Source: Gnetum montanum (lineage: Eukaryota > Streptophyta > Gnetopsida > Gnetales > Gnetaceae). From it: a stretch of DNA of 64,000 nucleotides. Under the pieces are notes generated by a model that saw nothing but the letters and a program-made list of their open reading frames with translations, made no database searches and was not told the origin of the DNA. A program made the position numbers and the translations under genes. The DNA lies in contig MNCI01023346.1 in assembly GCA_015680685.1 (NCBI GenBank), forward strand, positions 734,916 to 798,915, written 5' to 3'. Shown in pieces: positions 22,382 through 34,240 of the stretch. Each line of letters starts with the position of its first letter. Position 1 is the stretch's first letter.

Positions 22382-24061
22382 TGAAGGACCACCAAATTTG
22401 AACTCCTGGGTCTCCACTGCAAATTTGCCTAAAACTTGGCAAATTTTATCTAAGTGTTAAGACTACGCTCCCATTGTTGGGACAACACTCTAGAGCATAG
22501 TCAGTGTTGCTGACACTAACAATCCAGATTTACAAAAGTTTTCTAAGTGTCAACAGTAGCTGCAAATTTTTCTATGTGCCCTGACTATACTCACCCTGCC
22601 AAGACTATGCTCTAGAGCATAGCTAGCATAGTCAACCTCAAAATGACTAGTTTGTAAATTTTCCTAAGTGTCAAGTTAGAGGCTGCTAAGCATGTATGGG
22701 ATGGATGAAATAGTTTGGTAGATTTTCTAACTCCTAAGCATATGCTCCCTAGTATGCTTTAAAGCATAGTTAGCATACTTTGCATGGGCATGTCATCTTT
22801 GCTAGATTTTTCCAAGTGTTGAGGCTATGCTCACACCTCTAGGACTATGCTCTAGAGCATAGTTAGTGTAGCCTACACAACACCATTTTCTAGCAAGATT
22901 TGCCTAACTCCTTGGGCTACACTCTAGAGCATAGTTAGCGTATTCTACTAGAACTACCTATAGAAGCTCCTACAGCTCAGCATTGGCCTACATCTTAGCT
23001 CCAACATTCCTTCGACAAGCAAGATTAGCAAGTTTTGCCTCTTTTGCACCCCCCATCACCCCTAAAATTGTACTTAGTCTTAACACCACTCAGAAGAGTG
23101 GGCAACATAGTCCTGGAGCATAGTCTCCAAATTGCACTATTTTCCATTATTTTCAGGTACTTTGCAGTCTATTCAGAACTCACACATGCAGTCTCAGTAG
23201 CATAGTCACAGTCTAGCAATCTCATAGGGTCCATTAGAGCACACCAACAGACCACCATTCTACTTTAGTGGGAGAGTAGTTGGGGTTAGCGTAGTCCCAG
23301 CTACCCCTTTGCCATGTGGTGCCTAATCTATGATTCATGCTAACCCTAACCCTATAAATACCCCTACGCTTCACATTTTATGGGTTGGCATTTTCATTCG
23401 GTAGTTGGCATTTTGGCATTGACACTCTTGCACCCAAGCACCCTTCACATCTTAACAAACTTTGGGACACCACCAAACACTATTGCACACCACTATAGCA
23501 CCATTGAACATCACCTAGCATACTATCAATCACTATAGCCTATAGGACACCATAGCCACCATCCTAACAAGCTTAGACTCCATAGTGGATGTCAATTCTT
23601 CATAGCTAGACACTCTGAGACTATGACTATACTCGCCTACTGCACCTGTTGTACACTATGTACCTACTAAACTATCCTTTGTAATTGACTATGCTTCCCC
23701 TTATTTGGGGTGGTGCCGCTTTCTCTTTCGCTTGCAACTCACACGTTTTTAGCATTTTCTCTTACATTTTAATATTCTATTCACATTTTTCACTATTTAA
23801 GCACATATTCACGTGTTACCACCCTCATTTTTGTGCCTGAAACACCTACTATGCTCATGCCCATGGACACTGCAAAACATAGTATCAACACCTTAACTCT
23901 TGCTCCATCGTAACACCCGTAAGTCCTAGTTCAATCAACAAGACCGTCCTAGGCACCCACCTCTATTCCCAGCAAACCCTTGTGTGAAAGCAGGGTCAAG
24001 ACTATGTGACCGTAGACCTCTCAATGTATCATTCCAGCCTCCGATATTTTTCATCACTATA
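22382..24061 (+). mobile_element. E5: solo LTR of family B inside the E4 LTR
   Basis: 1,680 bp, starting TGAAGGACCACCAAATTTG and ending ATCACTATA, a complete LTR without internal region. The host LTR is continuous across it (…cttaacaatgt / agcatagtcacaatt…). The flanking five bases are AATGT and AGCAT, compatible with an ancestral AGCGT duplication in which the CpG decayed to TG on one side and CA on the other. It probably arose by LTR-LTR recombination of a full element. Confidence 0.75.
23353..23360 (+). promoter_or_regulatory. Solo LTR TATA box
   Basis: TATAAATA in ccctataaatacccc, conserved with 24,215-24,222, 46,813-46,820 and, on the other strand, 27,912-27,919. Confidence 0.65.
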
Positions 24062-24930
24062 AGCATAGTCACAATTCAATAGTCCCATAGGGTCCATTGG
24101 AGCACACCAGCAAAACACCATTTGCTTTAGTGGGAACATAGTTTGGGTTAGCGTAGTCCCAACTACCCCTCTACTATGTGGTGCCTGATCCAAAGTTCAT
24201 GGTAACCCTAACCCTATAAATACCCTAGCACTCTATGTTTTAAGGGTTTGCATTTGAAACATTCGGTTGACAATTCTTGCATTCAGTTGGCAATCTACAT
24301 TTTGAGCATTCTTGCATCCGAGTGCACTTGGCATTTTAGTAGACTCTGAGCTAGCCTTCAACACCATTGCACACCATCTGGGATACCATAGCCCACTATA
24401 GCCCATGGGACATTGCAACAGCCAACTAGGCAAGCACAAACTTCATAGCAGATGTGATTCTTCATAGCCTAGATACCCTGAGACTATGACTACGCTACCT
24501 ATTGCTCCTATTTGTACATCATGTACCTCCTCACCTTTCTTTGTAGTTAACTATGCTTCTCCCTATTTGGGGTCATTTGGCTTTCTCTCTTGCTCACATC
24601 CCATGCATTTTTAGCATTCTCTCTTGCATTTTAGCATTTTACTTGCATTTTTGGATATTTTCTGCACAATTTTGCACGTTTGCACTTTCGTTTTGCACTA
24701 GAAGCTTTAACTACGCTCACCCTCATTGACACCATTGATGTTGCAAACATTGTGCAAACCCTTAGCATTTTTTTGGTGTAATAACCCGTAAGTCCTAGTT
24801 TGATCAATAAGATTGTTCTAGGCACATTGTCTCTATTTCTAGTAGGCCCTCACGCAGACATGGGGTTAAGCTATACAACCGCAAACCTCTCGGTGTACTT
24901 TTCCAGCCTCTAACATTTTTAATTGCTATA
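24062..24930 (+). repeat. E4 5' LTR, second part, with TATA box
   Basis: Continues the LTR from mid U3 to its U5 end (…aattgctata, CA changed to TA). The TATA box TATAAATA is at 24,215-24,222. The U5 end matches 47,400-47,541 (ttccagcctctaacattttt against ttctagcctccgacattttc). Confidence 0.8.
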
Positions 24931-25463
24931 GTTTTCTAGTGCTAGAAGGAGGGCCAGTGTCATTTCCTTCTATAATCTCCCTTGGTTGTTTTCCTACATG
25001 CTTTCTCCACCACTGTTGCTAGCTCCGGGCTAGCATAGATCTTACACCCCTATGGACTTGCCACGGTAGTAGCTGGATCGTAGTCCAACGCATGAGTTGT
25101 CTACAAGCCATTAGTGTAGATTGGACCCTATCATCGGTTCCCTTAGAACCTTGCTTGACAACACCATAGTGCATATCCAACACTTATCCAAATTCTAGGC
25201 TCTCAGGAGAGCATAGCTAGCTCTTAACATAGAGAGCGTAGTTGGCTCTAGCGTAGTGATTGTAGTCCCAGAGTTAGCCATTTTTTCAGTAGTTTACACT
25301 TAGTCATTTTTTTTGCATTTTTTACACTTAGTCATTTTTTCTGCATTTTTGTACTTAGCCATTTTTTCTACATTTTCTCACTTAGTTGTTTTTTAAGTTA
25401 GCAAAGTTAGCCTTTTTTCTACCTTTCACAAATAGCAACTTTTGTGTTTCCCCTTTTTGCATC
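24931..25463 (+). other. E4 leader: primer site and AT-rich repeats
   Basis: Six bases after the LTR, TAGTGCTAGAAGGAGGGCC (24,937-24,955) matches the E1 primer site TGGCACTAG… with transitions. From about 25,275 to 25,400 there are three to four copies of a unit of about 30 bp (acttagtcattttttctgca), also found in the E6 leader. No ORF is present. Confidence 0.6.
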
Positions 25464-27176
25464 ATGCACACTGAGTATCCTTCGACCTCCACTTCAAGTG
25501 TGGTTGTTATCTAACCTATTCAATAAGAAATCCAGATTCACCATCTTGTTAGTCCTATCATAGAACAGAGGCAATCCTTAAGGTTTCACAACCTACCTCC
25601 CAAGTACATGGTGTTGAACAACAAGTAGTACAACTTCATTTGTGCAAAGCTCTAGGTAGATCTGTACATGGATTGCCAAGAAATGAAGGCCAAATGAATT
25701 TTTGGGCTCATACATTGGAACTTGAAGGAATACTTCCCTTCCATTGTGGAATTCATTCCACTCGTAGAGCCTTACCAGTGGATGCTCGATAACCTCATCT
25801 GAAACATTGGTTGTGAAGTAGGGATGGACTATGAGGAGCCCTTATAGAAGGAGCAGGATGAGTTTGAAGCTTGATCCAAGCATAATGACTCTTTACACAC
25901 CTTGTTCCAACAAACAGCCTTTTCTTTCACTCCTTCACAGTCCTGCCCATTTATCTTTCTAGAGATAATGATAATCCCAATGTCACCTCCTAGGTCAACA
26001 CCTATGGTGGTGACCCACCAAATGCACCATACACACCAGGATGTTGCCCATCCTTTTAGCCTACCCTTTGTTATACAACCCAATCTATTTCATCATATGT
26101 ACCAACAACTGTCATGCTTGCACAACCCTACATGCACACCATGCACATGTCCCCATAGCATACGACTCAAGCATCAAACATCCCACCTATCATGTCGACA
26201 TCCTTCACAACAGCCTAATCCACAAGCACATGGTAGGGCCTAGCTGTTGTGTCCATGGCATAACCCATGCAACAAATGTCTCGCATGGTCACATAACCTA
26301 TAGCCAGGTCATGGACCACTCAAATAGCATAGCGGGCAACACAACCAACACAGCTTGCTGCAACCTCCCTGAGTCTAGATCAAGCATTCCAACTTATTTA
26401 GACTCTAATTGAAGAGGTTAAGAAGCTCAAGGCCACCTCCTCTAAAACAGTCCATGTGATGGACTTCTACTAGGATGACTCAATTAGTTTTGTAGTTCCA
26501 CCATTAACATTGTCTACCAAGGTCCCACTCCCCCAATTCACCAAATACAACGATGAAGGGAACCCCAATGCTCATCTAGTGACCTTCCGATCTAAATACC
26601 TTTTACTATAGGCATGGCCACATATGATTATCTGAGTGTTCACCATGTCCCTGATGGTAAGGCACTGAATTGATACTCCATGCTTCCCAGGGCCTCTATC
26701 TCTTCTTTGGAGGATTTACTTAGCCAATTCATCACACGCTTCAAGTATAACTTAAAGCATGAGGCAACCCTAAACCAGTTAATGCAAATTAAGTAGGGTC
26801 ACTTAGAGCTCATGAAAAAATTAATTCAATGCTGGAGTGCGTGACTCAACAAAATCCATGAGACCATCACAAAGACACATGTACTGGCTATTTTTAAAGG
26901 TGCAGTGAACAACTCCATTAAGTCAAAAATATATTACCTTATCCTACAATCCTTTAGCCAAGAATTTTCTCAAACTAAGAGCATTCAAGATGCAATAGAG
27001 GCCAACAAGGACCTGACCTACATGGCCAATAAAAACCTGCATGCCAAGAAAGACAAAGAAAAGGATAAACAAGCAACCACAACTGTAGCAACGGTGGCTA
27101 ATGAGGCTAAGCCAAACAACACCAAACCAATGGCCAAGCCACCTAAGGCCCTGACCAACAACAACAAGGCTCCTAG
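25464..27176 (+). pseudogene. gag: E4 gag, first part
   Basis: Starts at ATG 25,464 (MHTEYPSTSTSS). The N-terminal region carries a basic segment (EQRQSLRFHNL), then a Pro/His-rich linker in shifting frames (25,900-26,410). The gag core is near 26,540: FTKYNDEGNPNAHLVTF, followed by HEATLNQLMQIK and VLAIFKGAVNNSIKSKIYY. The Lys-rich C-terminal stretch 26,905-27,176 is open. Many stops are TAG or TAA where E1 or E6 has CAG or CAA. The minus-strand element E6 interrupts it right after NNNKAPS. Confidence 0.75.
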
Positions 27177-28453
27177 TGTAATGATAGAAAACGTCAGTAG
27201 CTGGAACACTGAGGCATGCATAAGCGCACAGCCTAACTCTGCATCCGTAAGAGGGCCTTACTGGAGGTGGACACGGGGTGCCCTAGATGGTCTTTTCAAT
27301 CAATGGAAACTTACAAAGTTAATATGGTATGAGTGAAAAATGACAGTAAGTGTTAGGTAGTGTTAATGGTGTTAACAATGTGAATAATGTCGAGCATAGT
27401 TAATGTGAACAGTGTTAATGATGTGAACAATGCATAGCATAGTTGAGTTTTTTAGTAGAACATAAGCATGTCAACACATGTGGACCATCATTCGAGCATA
27501 GTTGTAGGCCAAAATGTAAACAAAATGTAGAAAAAATGCAAAGGAGGAAGAGAGAGAAACAGAACACCACCCAAAATGGGGTTGAGTGTAGTTAACACCA
27601 AAAGGGGTTGAGAAAGTATGCAGTGTACAACAGGCATAGTGGAGAGCATAGTCACAGTCTCAGTGATGTCAGGCTGTGAAGTATGGTGCTCACCATGGTT
27701 TCTGTGCCTCCTAGGTTGGCTGCTATGGTGTACCATGGGCTGTGGTATTTAGTTGGGCTACAAGGGGTTTGTAGTGGACTATGGTCTACAACTCTACCTC
27801 TCTGAGTCACTAGTGTGCCTTTGGGTCTTGTTTGTTCAAATGCTAAATGCCAAAATTGAAAAATGCCAACAATCTAAAATTTTCCAACCCTAAAAATGCC
27901 CAAGGTAGGGGTATTTATAGGGTTAGGGTTGTTAAAAAATATGGATCAGCTACCACATGGCAGAGGGATCGTTGGGACTACACTAGACCCCAACTACACT
28001 CAACCCTGGCTACACTCTAGAGTGTAGTCTTAACAATTAGAAAAAATATGCCAAAATTGGTGTTTTCATGCTAACTACACTCTAGAGCCTAGTCCCAATA
28101 ATGGCGAGCGTAGTCTCAACACTTAGAAAAATTTTGTAGCTTATGACCTTGTTCAAACACTTGATCAAAATTGCAGAAAATTAACTGTTGAAGCTGACTA
28201 CTCTCTACTATAGTGGAGAGCGTAGTCCCAACACTTAGAAAAATTTATAGAAAGTGTCATCATTTAGACACTTAGACAAATTTACAAAAAACCTATCTTT
28301 GGGGCTGACTATGCTGTCCACTGTGCTAATTACGCTCCAAGGCAGTGGAGAGCAAAGTCTCAATAGTTAGAAAACTTTGCAAAAAGTGGCCTCATTTAGA
28401 TACTTAGGCAAATTTGCAGTCAAGATGTTGTAGACCAATTTTGTGGTGTTTCA
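27177..28453 (-). repeat. E6 3' LTR with TATA box
   Basis: 1,277 bp. On the minus strand it runs from TGAAACACCACAAAATTGG (28,453) to TGACGTTTTCTATCATTACA (27,177). The TATA box TATAAATA is at 27,919-27,912. It contains palindromes such as ctacactctagagtgtag near 28,010 and agcgtagt words. Confidence 0.8.
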
Positions 28454-29870
28454 TTGGCTCCTCTTTGTTGACATCTCAAGGAATGGCCCAAGAGACATTA
28501 ACAAAGAATGCAAAACATCACAATATACATGGCACCAACATCACTCGTCGGTACCAAATTGGATGTCATTCCACCATGTTCAACAGTGTTGTGGATAAGG
28601 GTATGCTGGGGCAAAGTGTGTAGGTAATGTGCTAGGGAGATAAAATGCAAATAGGGGAGATAACAATATGTGACAATGCAAGATGCAGAGTCAACACAGC
28701 TAATGGTGACCATGGCACTAGGGTGGCTTGACCCTACAACATTGACCTCTTGTCAGAGTGCTCATGAGAAAGTCAAGGTCGATTCAAGGTTGAGCTAGTT
28801 ATGAAACTACAACATTGCTGATGTGCTTGGGGATGTGCATCTCCTTGTTCTCTCTTTTTTCTTTTTTATTGATTTTTCTTTTGCTTTGCTACAAGGCAAA
28901 CCTCCATTGGGTCTGGCTTACTACTAAATGCTAACTGCAGGGTGTTGGCCATTGAGTGGATGGGCTTTGTGGGCCATCGAGTAGATGGGCTTTACTTTTG
29001 ATGCAACCACGTAACATTTGTAAGAGAGGTGTTTCCTCCTAGGGATGAGGTGCACTACATCCACTTGGGTTTTGACTAGCCAACAGAGGCTCCCCATGGG
29101 TCAAGTTACATTATGTCTGCCATGGGTTCTACGGTGTGATGTGAAGAGAGTATGTCATATGCATTTACAGTATGTATGCATCAAAGGATTTGCATGCAGG
29201 GGAATGCAAGAAATGCAATAGGGCATGGAAATGCAAGAGTGAATGTGTGTAGGCTAACATGAGATGAGATGTGCACTCTTGAGTGGCTTTGCTAGCATAA
29301 TCATGCACATCGAAGCAATGCAGTGACCTGCTACTACGATGAGATGTGCCTTTGCACAGCTACCTCTAGGGCTTCGTCCTGCAAACACAACTCCAAGAAG
29401 ATAAGAAAACCACAAAATGTGAAATGCAAATGAAATGCCATATGCAAATATGTTGCAGATGCGTCAAAAGCTAAACTAATTGCAAGTGCACAAGAAGCTA
29501 GTGAAAGTGCCAGTGCGATGATGCTATGGGTGCTCCAAAGGCTGGAATGATGGTGAGTGCTCTAGAGATTAGCAAAATGCCAGTTTATGGTCTTGGCAAA
29601 TCGTGAACCCAATTTAAGATCCTGGTAGACCATGGGGTGCTAGTTTATAGTCCTAGCAGATTGTTGTGTGCTAGTTTAACATCATACCAGACATGTTGTT
29701 ATGCCAGTTTAACGTCATGACCGAAAAATGAGCTATGCACCAATTTAATGTCATAGCAAAAAATCTATGGGTACCAGTTTTAGCATTATGGCCCAAGGAT
29801 GGTTCATGCTAGTTTATAGTCATGGTGGAAAACTATGTCAATTTAACGTCGTGGTGGACAAATGCTTACC
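28454..29870 (-). other. E6 3' UTR with polypurine tract and degenerate repeats
   Basis: Next to the LTR the minus strand reads CAACAAAGAGGAGCCAA (polypurine tract, about 28,454-28,470), as in E4 (caacaaagagaggccaa). From 29,576 to 29,870 there are about seven copies of a degenerate unit of 35-50 bp with the core CATGACGTTAAACTGGCA (minus strand), also found in the E4 3' UTR at 44,120-44,305. No gene seen. Confidence 0.6.
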
Positions 29871-30365
29871 TTACTTCAATGAGGGATAGTGCTACATGTG
29901 TGGCCATGTTGTGTGCCTACAAAATCCTACAAAAGTCAACAAAAAAAACAACATAAAGCAGCAACTATGTAACAAGGTTAATGTGCACAAGTGAAAGGAA
30001 AATAATGTGAAAAGTGATAGTTTTGGGCCATTTCAAGCTGTAAAAAAGTTTTAAGGCCATTTTGGGCCATTGCTAGTTTAAGGCCATTTCGAGCCACGTG
30101 TTATTGTAGTTTTATGATTTTTTTTATTTTTATGTGTTTTTGACACTTTTCAAATGTAATGCATAAGCTAAGTGAATGGATGTGTAAACAAAGTGAAGTA
30201 GTGTGTAAACTAACAAGCAAGAAAAATGTAAATGCATGAACAAATGCAATGCAAGTGAAAACCAAAAATGCATGGCATGTGAAGGCAAGGGGTAAGCAGG
30301 TGCCTAGCACATTTTTGGCCAAGGAAAAATCTTAGTCACATAGTTGCTTCCTAATTAGGTGTGGA
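29871..30365 (-). other. E6 intron-like spacer, RT start codon and pol deletion junction
   Basis: The minus strand has a pyrimidine-rich tract, then TTTTGTAGGATTTTGTAGGC and ACAACATGGCC with the ATG at 29,907. E4 has the same arrangement before its RT ORF (40,580-40,620). After about 25 bases of RT ORF start the sequence jumps to AAGTAAGGTAAGC, which aligns with the E4 sequence just after the pol stop (GCAAGGTAAGTG, near 44,107). About 3.4 kb of pol are therefore missing at this point. The spacer 29,990-30,365 is AT-rich. Confidence 0.6.
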
Positions 30366-30990
30366 TTAGGGGGGCGCAAGGCTTAGGGTCCTTTGGGAGG
30401 ATGTTGGCATCAACCATTTGTTCGGGTGTGTTAGCTTTAGGCATTGTGTTGGTTGTCGCTGGTGTACAACTAAGAAAATCCACCCCAACACTTGCCCCAT
30501 GTCTATTTTATGGGTAGTCAAAGGGGAGACATTATCACCATGGATGATAACTTGACCACCTTCGTATGGAAGGTGAATTTCTTGATGGATTGGAGGGAGA
30601 CAACCCATAATTGAGTTACCTAAGGTCGACCTAAGATTAGGTTAAAGCCTAGCATCCCCTCTATAATAGTAAAATCTGCAAAGGTGGGGAACTACTCCCC
30701 TACCACAAAGGCGATGTTTATTGTACCCTTGATGGTAACATGTGATCTGTTGAAGGATTTTAGACATGTGATTTTGGTTGGCATAATCTTGCTTGCCAAG
30801 CCTAGCTTATCGATGACGGAGTATAGAACTACATTTGTTGTTGCACCATCATCAACATGAATCTTGCAGATGGTGCACTACCCAACACATATGCTAATTA
30901 ACAACAAAGGTATTATGACCTCCCCTTGTTATGGGTTGACCTTGATTACATCATCACGAAAGGCTAGGGATGTTGAACCCAATTCCTGTG
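30366..30990 (-). pseudogene. pro: E6 protease
   Basis: Retropepsin-like protease that would process gag. The minus strand shows CTICKIHVDDGATTNVV with the catalytic D-x-G near 30,870-30,840, then LGLASKIMPTKIT, a beta-strand-rich middle, and FNLILGRP*VTQLWVV, equivalent to the ILGRPW motif of Tat-type proteases. Stops replace Gln or Trp codons in several places. E4 lacks this domain. Confidence 0.7.
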
Positions 30991-33780
30991 ACATAGGCAG
31001 CAACATCGCTACACGAATGGATGTCTCATCTATAGGGATGTCCTTCATGATAGGAATAGAGGCCAACACTCAGGCCAATGTTTGGTGGTGAGTACATGAG
31101 ATCATGACCAAGTCATACAAGCTTAGCATTATTTTTTTCTACTTGAGTTTCACCTGGGTTAGTGCAACTGCAAAGTCCTTGTCATTGGCTGCTATGTTGG
31201 CCTAGACCTCTTCCATGCAGCTCAAGAGATAGAACTTTTGTGGAGGGGACTTGCACTTGGCTTGTTTGTCATGTTTAGTGGTCATAATGTTTGGTTTTTG
31301 CTTACTAGTTTTGGCCCTCATTTCGACCATGGGGGTTGCAAGGTGCTTGTTCAGCCTCTTACGTTGCCATTTGGTAGGCCTACCTAGGTTGCCAATGGGG
31401 TTGGCCCTTGAAGGAGAAGAGATCGACACATTTCCCACTACCGAGCTTAGGGTAGGTGAGGGGCCAACGCATTGTGATACCCTAATGACAAACAACTGTT
31501 TGGAAGTTGTTGTGGGACTAGCTCATTATGGCACCTTGATGATGAATGGTTGTTTAGTGGTTGTAGGTGCAACATCATGCTAATTTAACATCTTAGTGAA
31601 CGAAGCTTGCAAGACCTTGACCATAAAGGATGTTGTGGATGCTTGAGGTGGCACTTTGATCACAAAAAGAGACCTCTTGCTTATGGAGGCCAAGCAAATC
31701 CTTGCCTTGCTAGGAGGCACTCGAATCACAAAAAGTTGCTACGTAGGTTTAGACTTGCCTCCTATGTTGATGGAGTTTATGATGTAGGGGGCATTGTCTA
31801 TGTTGAATTGGCTCATAGCGTTGAGCATAGGTTGGCCCCTTTTTATCATTCTTTGTAGGTTGTCCTACAAAGCCCAATAGTTTTCCATACTGTGACTGGA
31901 CATTTGATGGTAATGATAGTATTGATCCAATTAGAAATGTTGTGGGACCAGGGGGTCATTTGGTACTATTGAGGCAAGGTCCCTAGTAGTTCATAATACC
32001 TGTCATGTTTTTGGTAGGAAATCTCTAATATGTGTTTGTATTAGATTCACCTAGTTTCCAGAAGTTGCTCTAGTAGCTCGAAAGGGCTTCATTGGTAGCA
32101 GGGTATACCTTGAGCGATCCTTGCACTTAAAGTTGGGCCTCGGAGTGACCTGAATTATAACCCTTGTCAATGTAGGTGGGTTGGCACTAGAGTTGGTGGC
32201 TTTATGAGCTAGGGCATTGGTTGGTTTCTTTAGTAGTTCTGGCTATGGTTGCCACTGTTGTGTTTTGTTTGCATGCATGTTGGTTTCTGTAAGCCATGTA
32301 GGCTAGGTCATTACTTGCTTGCGCTACCTCCTCTATGCCCTTCATTTTGGTAAAGGCTTTCCTGAGAGCCTTTGGGGCTAAGTAGTATAGTTTTAACTTG
32401 ATAAATTCATTAACTACATCTTTGAAAATGGCCAAGAGGTAACTCTTTGTGATTGGCTCACACTTTTTGTTCAATGTAGCACTCCAACGTTGGATAAACT
32501 TGGGCATGGGCTTTAGGGGCCCTTGCTTGACTTGCATGAGCTGGTCAAGGGTTACTTCAGGTTTCAAGTTGTACCTAAGCATGTCACAAACTAGCTTAGG
32601 AGGTCCTCCAAGGAGGAGATTGAACCCTTGGGTAGTGAGCAATACAAATCAAGGGCTTTACAAATTACGGACATGGGAAAGACATGCATGATTGCATGTG
32701 GCCAGGATTGTAGTAGCAAGCACTCAAACCAAAATGTGACCAAGTGCACGTTGCGATCTCCCTCACTGTTGTACTTATTGAGTTAAGGTAGCAAAACCCC
32801 AATTGGGAGAGTTAGTGGTGGTACTGAAGGACTTATGGGATCATCCTAATAGAAGTCCACCACCTTGATGGTTTCGGAGGAGGCAGCTTTAAACCATTTG
32901 ATCTCCTCCATCAAACTCTAGATCAATCGAAATGCCTAATCCAAGCTTGGGGATGTGCTAGCTTGTTGCATAGACTAGGCTTGTGTTGGTTGCAAGCTAA
33001 AGGGTTGGATTTTTAGTTGCACAATATACCAGTTTAACATCATAGTAGACATTTGTTGCCAATTTAACATCGTAGTGGATGGTTGTTGCCAATTTAACAT
33101 TGTAGCAGATGGATGCACTTGATGTGTTGGCTGAATGATGAACGCGGTCTGAGGTAGGCCACACATGTGTGGGTTGGATTAACACCAAGAGCACCAATGA
33201 AATAGGCAAGACATAGGATGCCTAAATCATTTGGGGCCAAGAGGTGGCTCCTACATGAACATAGGGTTGGGTAGATGCAACAATTACTTACAAGGAAGAC
33301 TAAACTAGCATGGTCACCATCTCGAAGAGGATGAGAGAACCAAATCGAGGAGGGGCCATATTAGGGAGTGGTTGTTGGAAGATAGTGTAAAGAGGGCTCT
33401 CGCATTCAGAGTGGGCCTCAAACTCATCTTCTTCCTCTTATGAGGATTCCTTGTAGGTTGTCCTTGCATTGTGCTCGTTGGCATGGATGAGTTGGAATAG
33501 CAACTGGTGGTAGGACTCCGTGAGTGGAATTATATTGAACAAGGTAGGGTTACACTCCCATTCGTCCAATTGGACTCATTCATAGTCTTGTTTTTCCTCA
33601 AGGTCAAGGTGATCCATAGGTAATCCTTCTTGGATTTTGACACAAACAAAGTTCTATTGTTCAGGCTAAGCGTGGCATGCTTTGGGTGGATCACGAAGAT
33701 GTCAAGTATCTTAAACACTAACGTGGAAGGTTGACTTGGATTCATGTTCATAGATTGTGGGAGAGTTTTTGTTTGCAAAA
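30991..33780 (-). pseudogene. gag: E6 gag
   Basis: The N-terminus is near 33,740 (MNMNPSQPSTLV), followed by a Pro-rich linker containing three copies of an 11-13-residue repeat (YNVKLATTIHYDVKLATNVY, 33,110-33,015). The gag core is VVDFY*DDPISPS then GDRNVHLVTFWFECLLLQSW (about 32,880-32,700), LDQLMQVKQGPLKPMPKFI (about 32,540) and YLLAIFKDVVNEFIKLKLYY (32,440-32,380). A region with YHYHQ and DNLQRMIKRG (about 31,880) and a Lys-rich tail (31,495-31,202, open) follow. It is interrupted by many stops. Confidence 0.75.
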
Positions 33781-34240
33781 AATGGCTAACTCTGAAAAAT
33801 GCAAAAAAATACCTAAGTCTACTAGTAGAAAAAATTAGCCAAGTCTGGAAAGTGCAAAATTTGACTAAGTATAAAACTATGAAAATTTGGCTAAGTATGA
33901 AACTACAAAAATTTGGCTAAGTATGAAAATGCACAAAAAAATGCTAAGTACGAAAATGTAGAAAAAATGCTAAGTATGAAAATGCAAAAAACATGACCAA
34001 ATGTAAACGCACTGAAAAATGACTAACTTTAGGACTACACTCACTACACTGGAGCCAACTACACTCTATTGAGTGCCTAGAATTTGGCTAAGTGTAAACA
34101 CATTGGTTTTGTTAAGTGGGGTTCCAGGGGAACTAATGATAGGGACTAATCTACACAAGGTAGACTAAACTTTAAGCACAAGAATTGCTCAAAGTACACA
34201 TCATTACCCCTAAAGCTATCGGAGCTCTTGGATTAACTGC
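33781..34240 (-). repeat. E6 leader with AT-rich tandem repeats, 5'-truncated
   Basis: About eight degenerate units of 25-30 bp with the core tttggctaagtatgaaa (plus strand), 33,781-34,035. Then comes single-copy leader sequence matching E4 on the opposite strand (tagaatttggctaagtg; gatagggactaatctacac; gctatcggagct). Similarity ends near 34,240. The primer site and 5' LTR are missing. Confidence 0.55.

Larger units (their letters stand above)
27177..34240 (-). mobile_element. E6: gag-protease-only Tat-like element
   Basis: Minus-strand family B element lying inside the E4 gag. It has a leader with repeats, gag, protease, a short spacer with an intron-like acceptor, the first bases of the RT ORF, then directly the 3' UTR, polypurine tract and 3' LTR (27,177-28,453). 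RT, both RNases H and IN are absent, so it could only have moved with help from relatives. No 5' LTR is seen: similarity to the E4 leader ends near 34,240, where E4 gag resumes. The flank cctag (27,172-27,176) has no matching copy on the right, which fits a later deletion. Confidence 0.75.

Noticed and set aside
21581-24930. A single 3.35-kb LTR for E4
   Set aside because: Internal comparison shows an LTR interrupted by a second, complete LTR (22,382-24,061); the 3' LTR is only 1,711 bp.
27018-27221. Minus-strand hydrophobic ORF that looks like a membrane segment
   Set aside because: It is the complement of a Lys/Ala-rich gag stretch of E4 and crosses the E6 junction; the hydrophobicity comes from the reverse reading of Lys/Asn/Thr codons.
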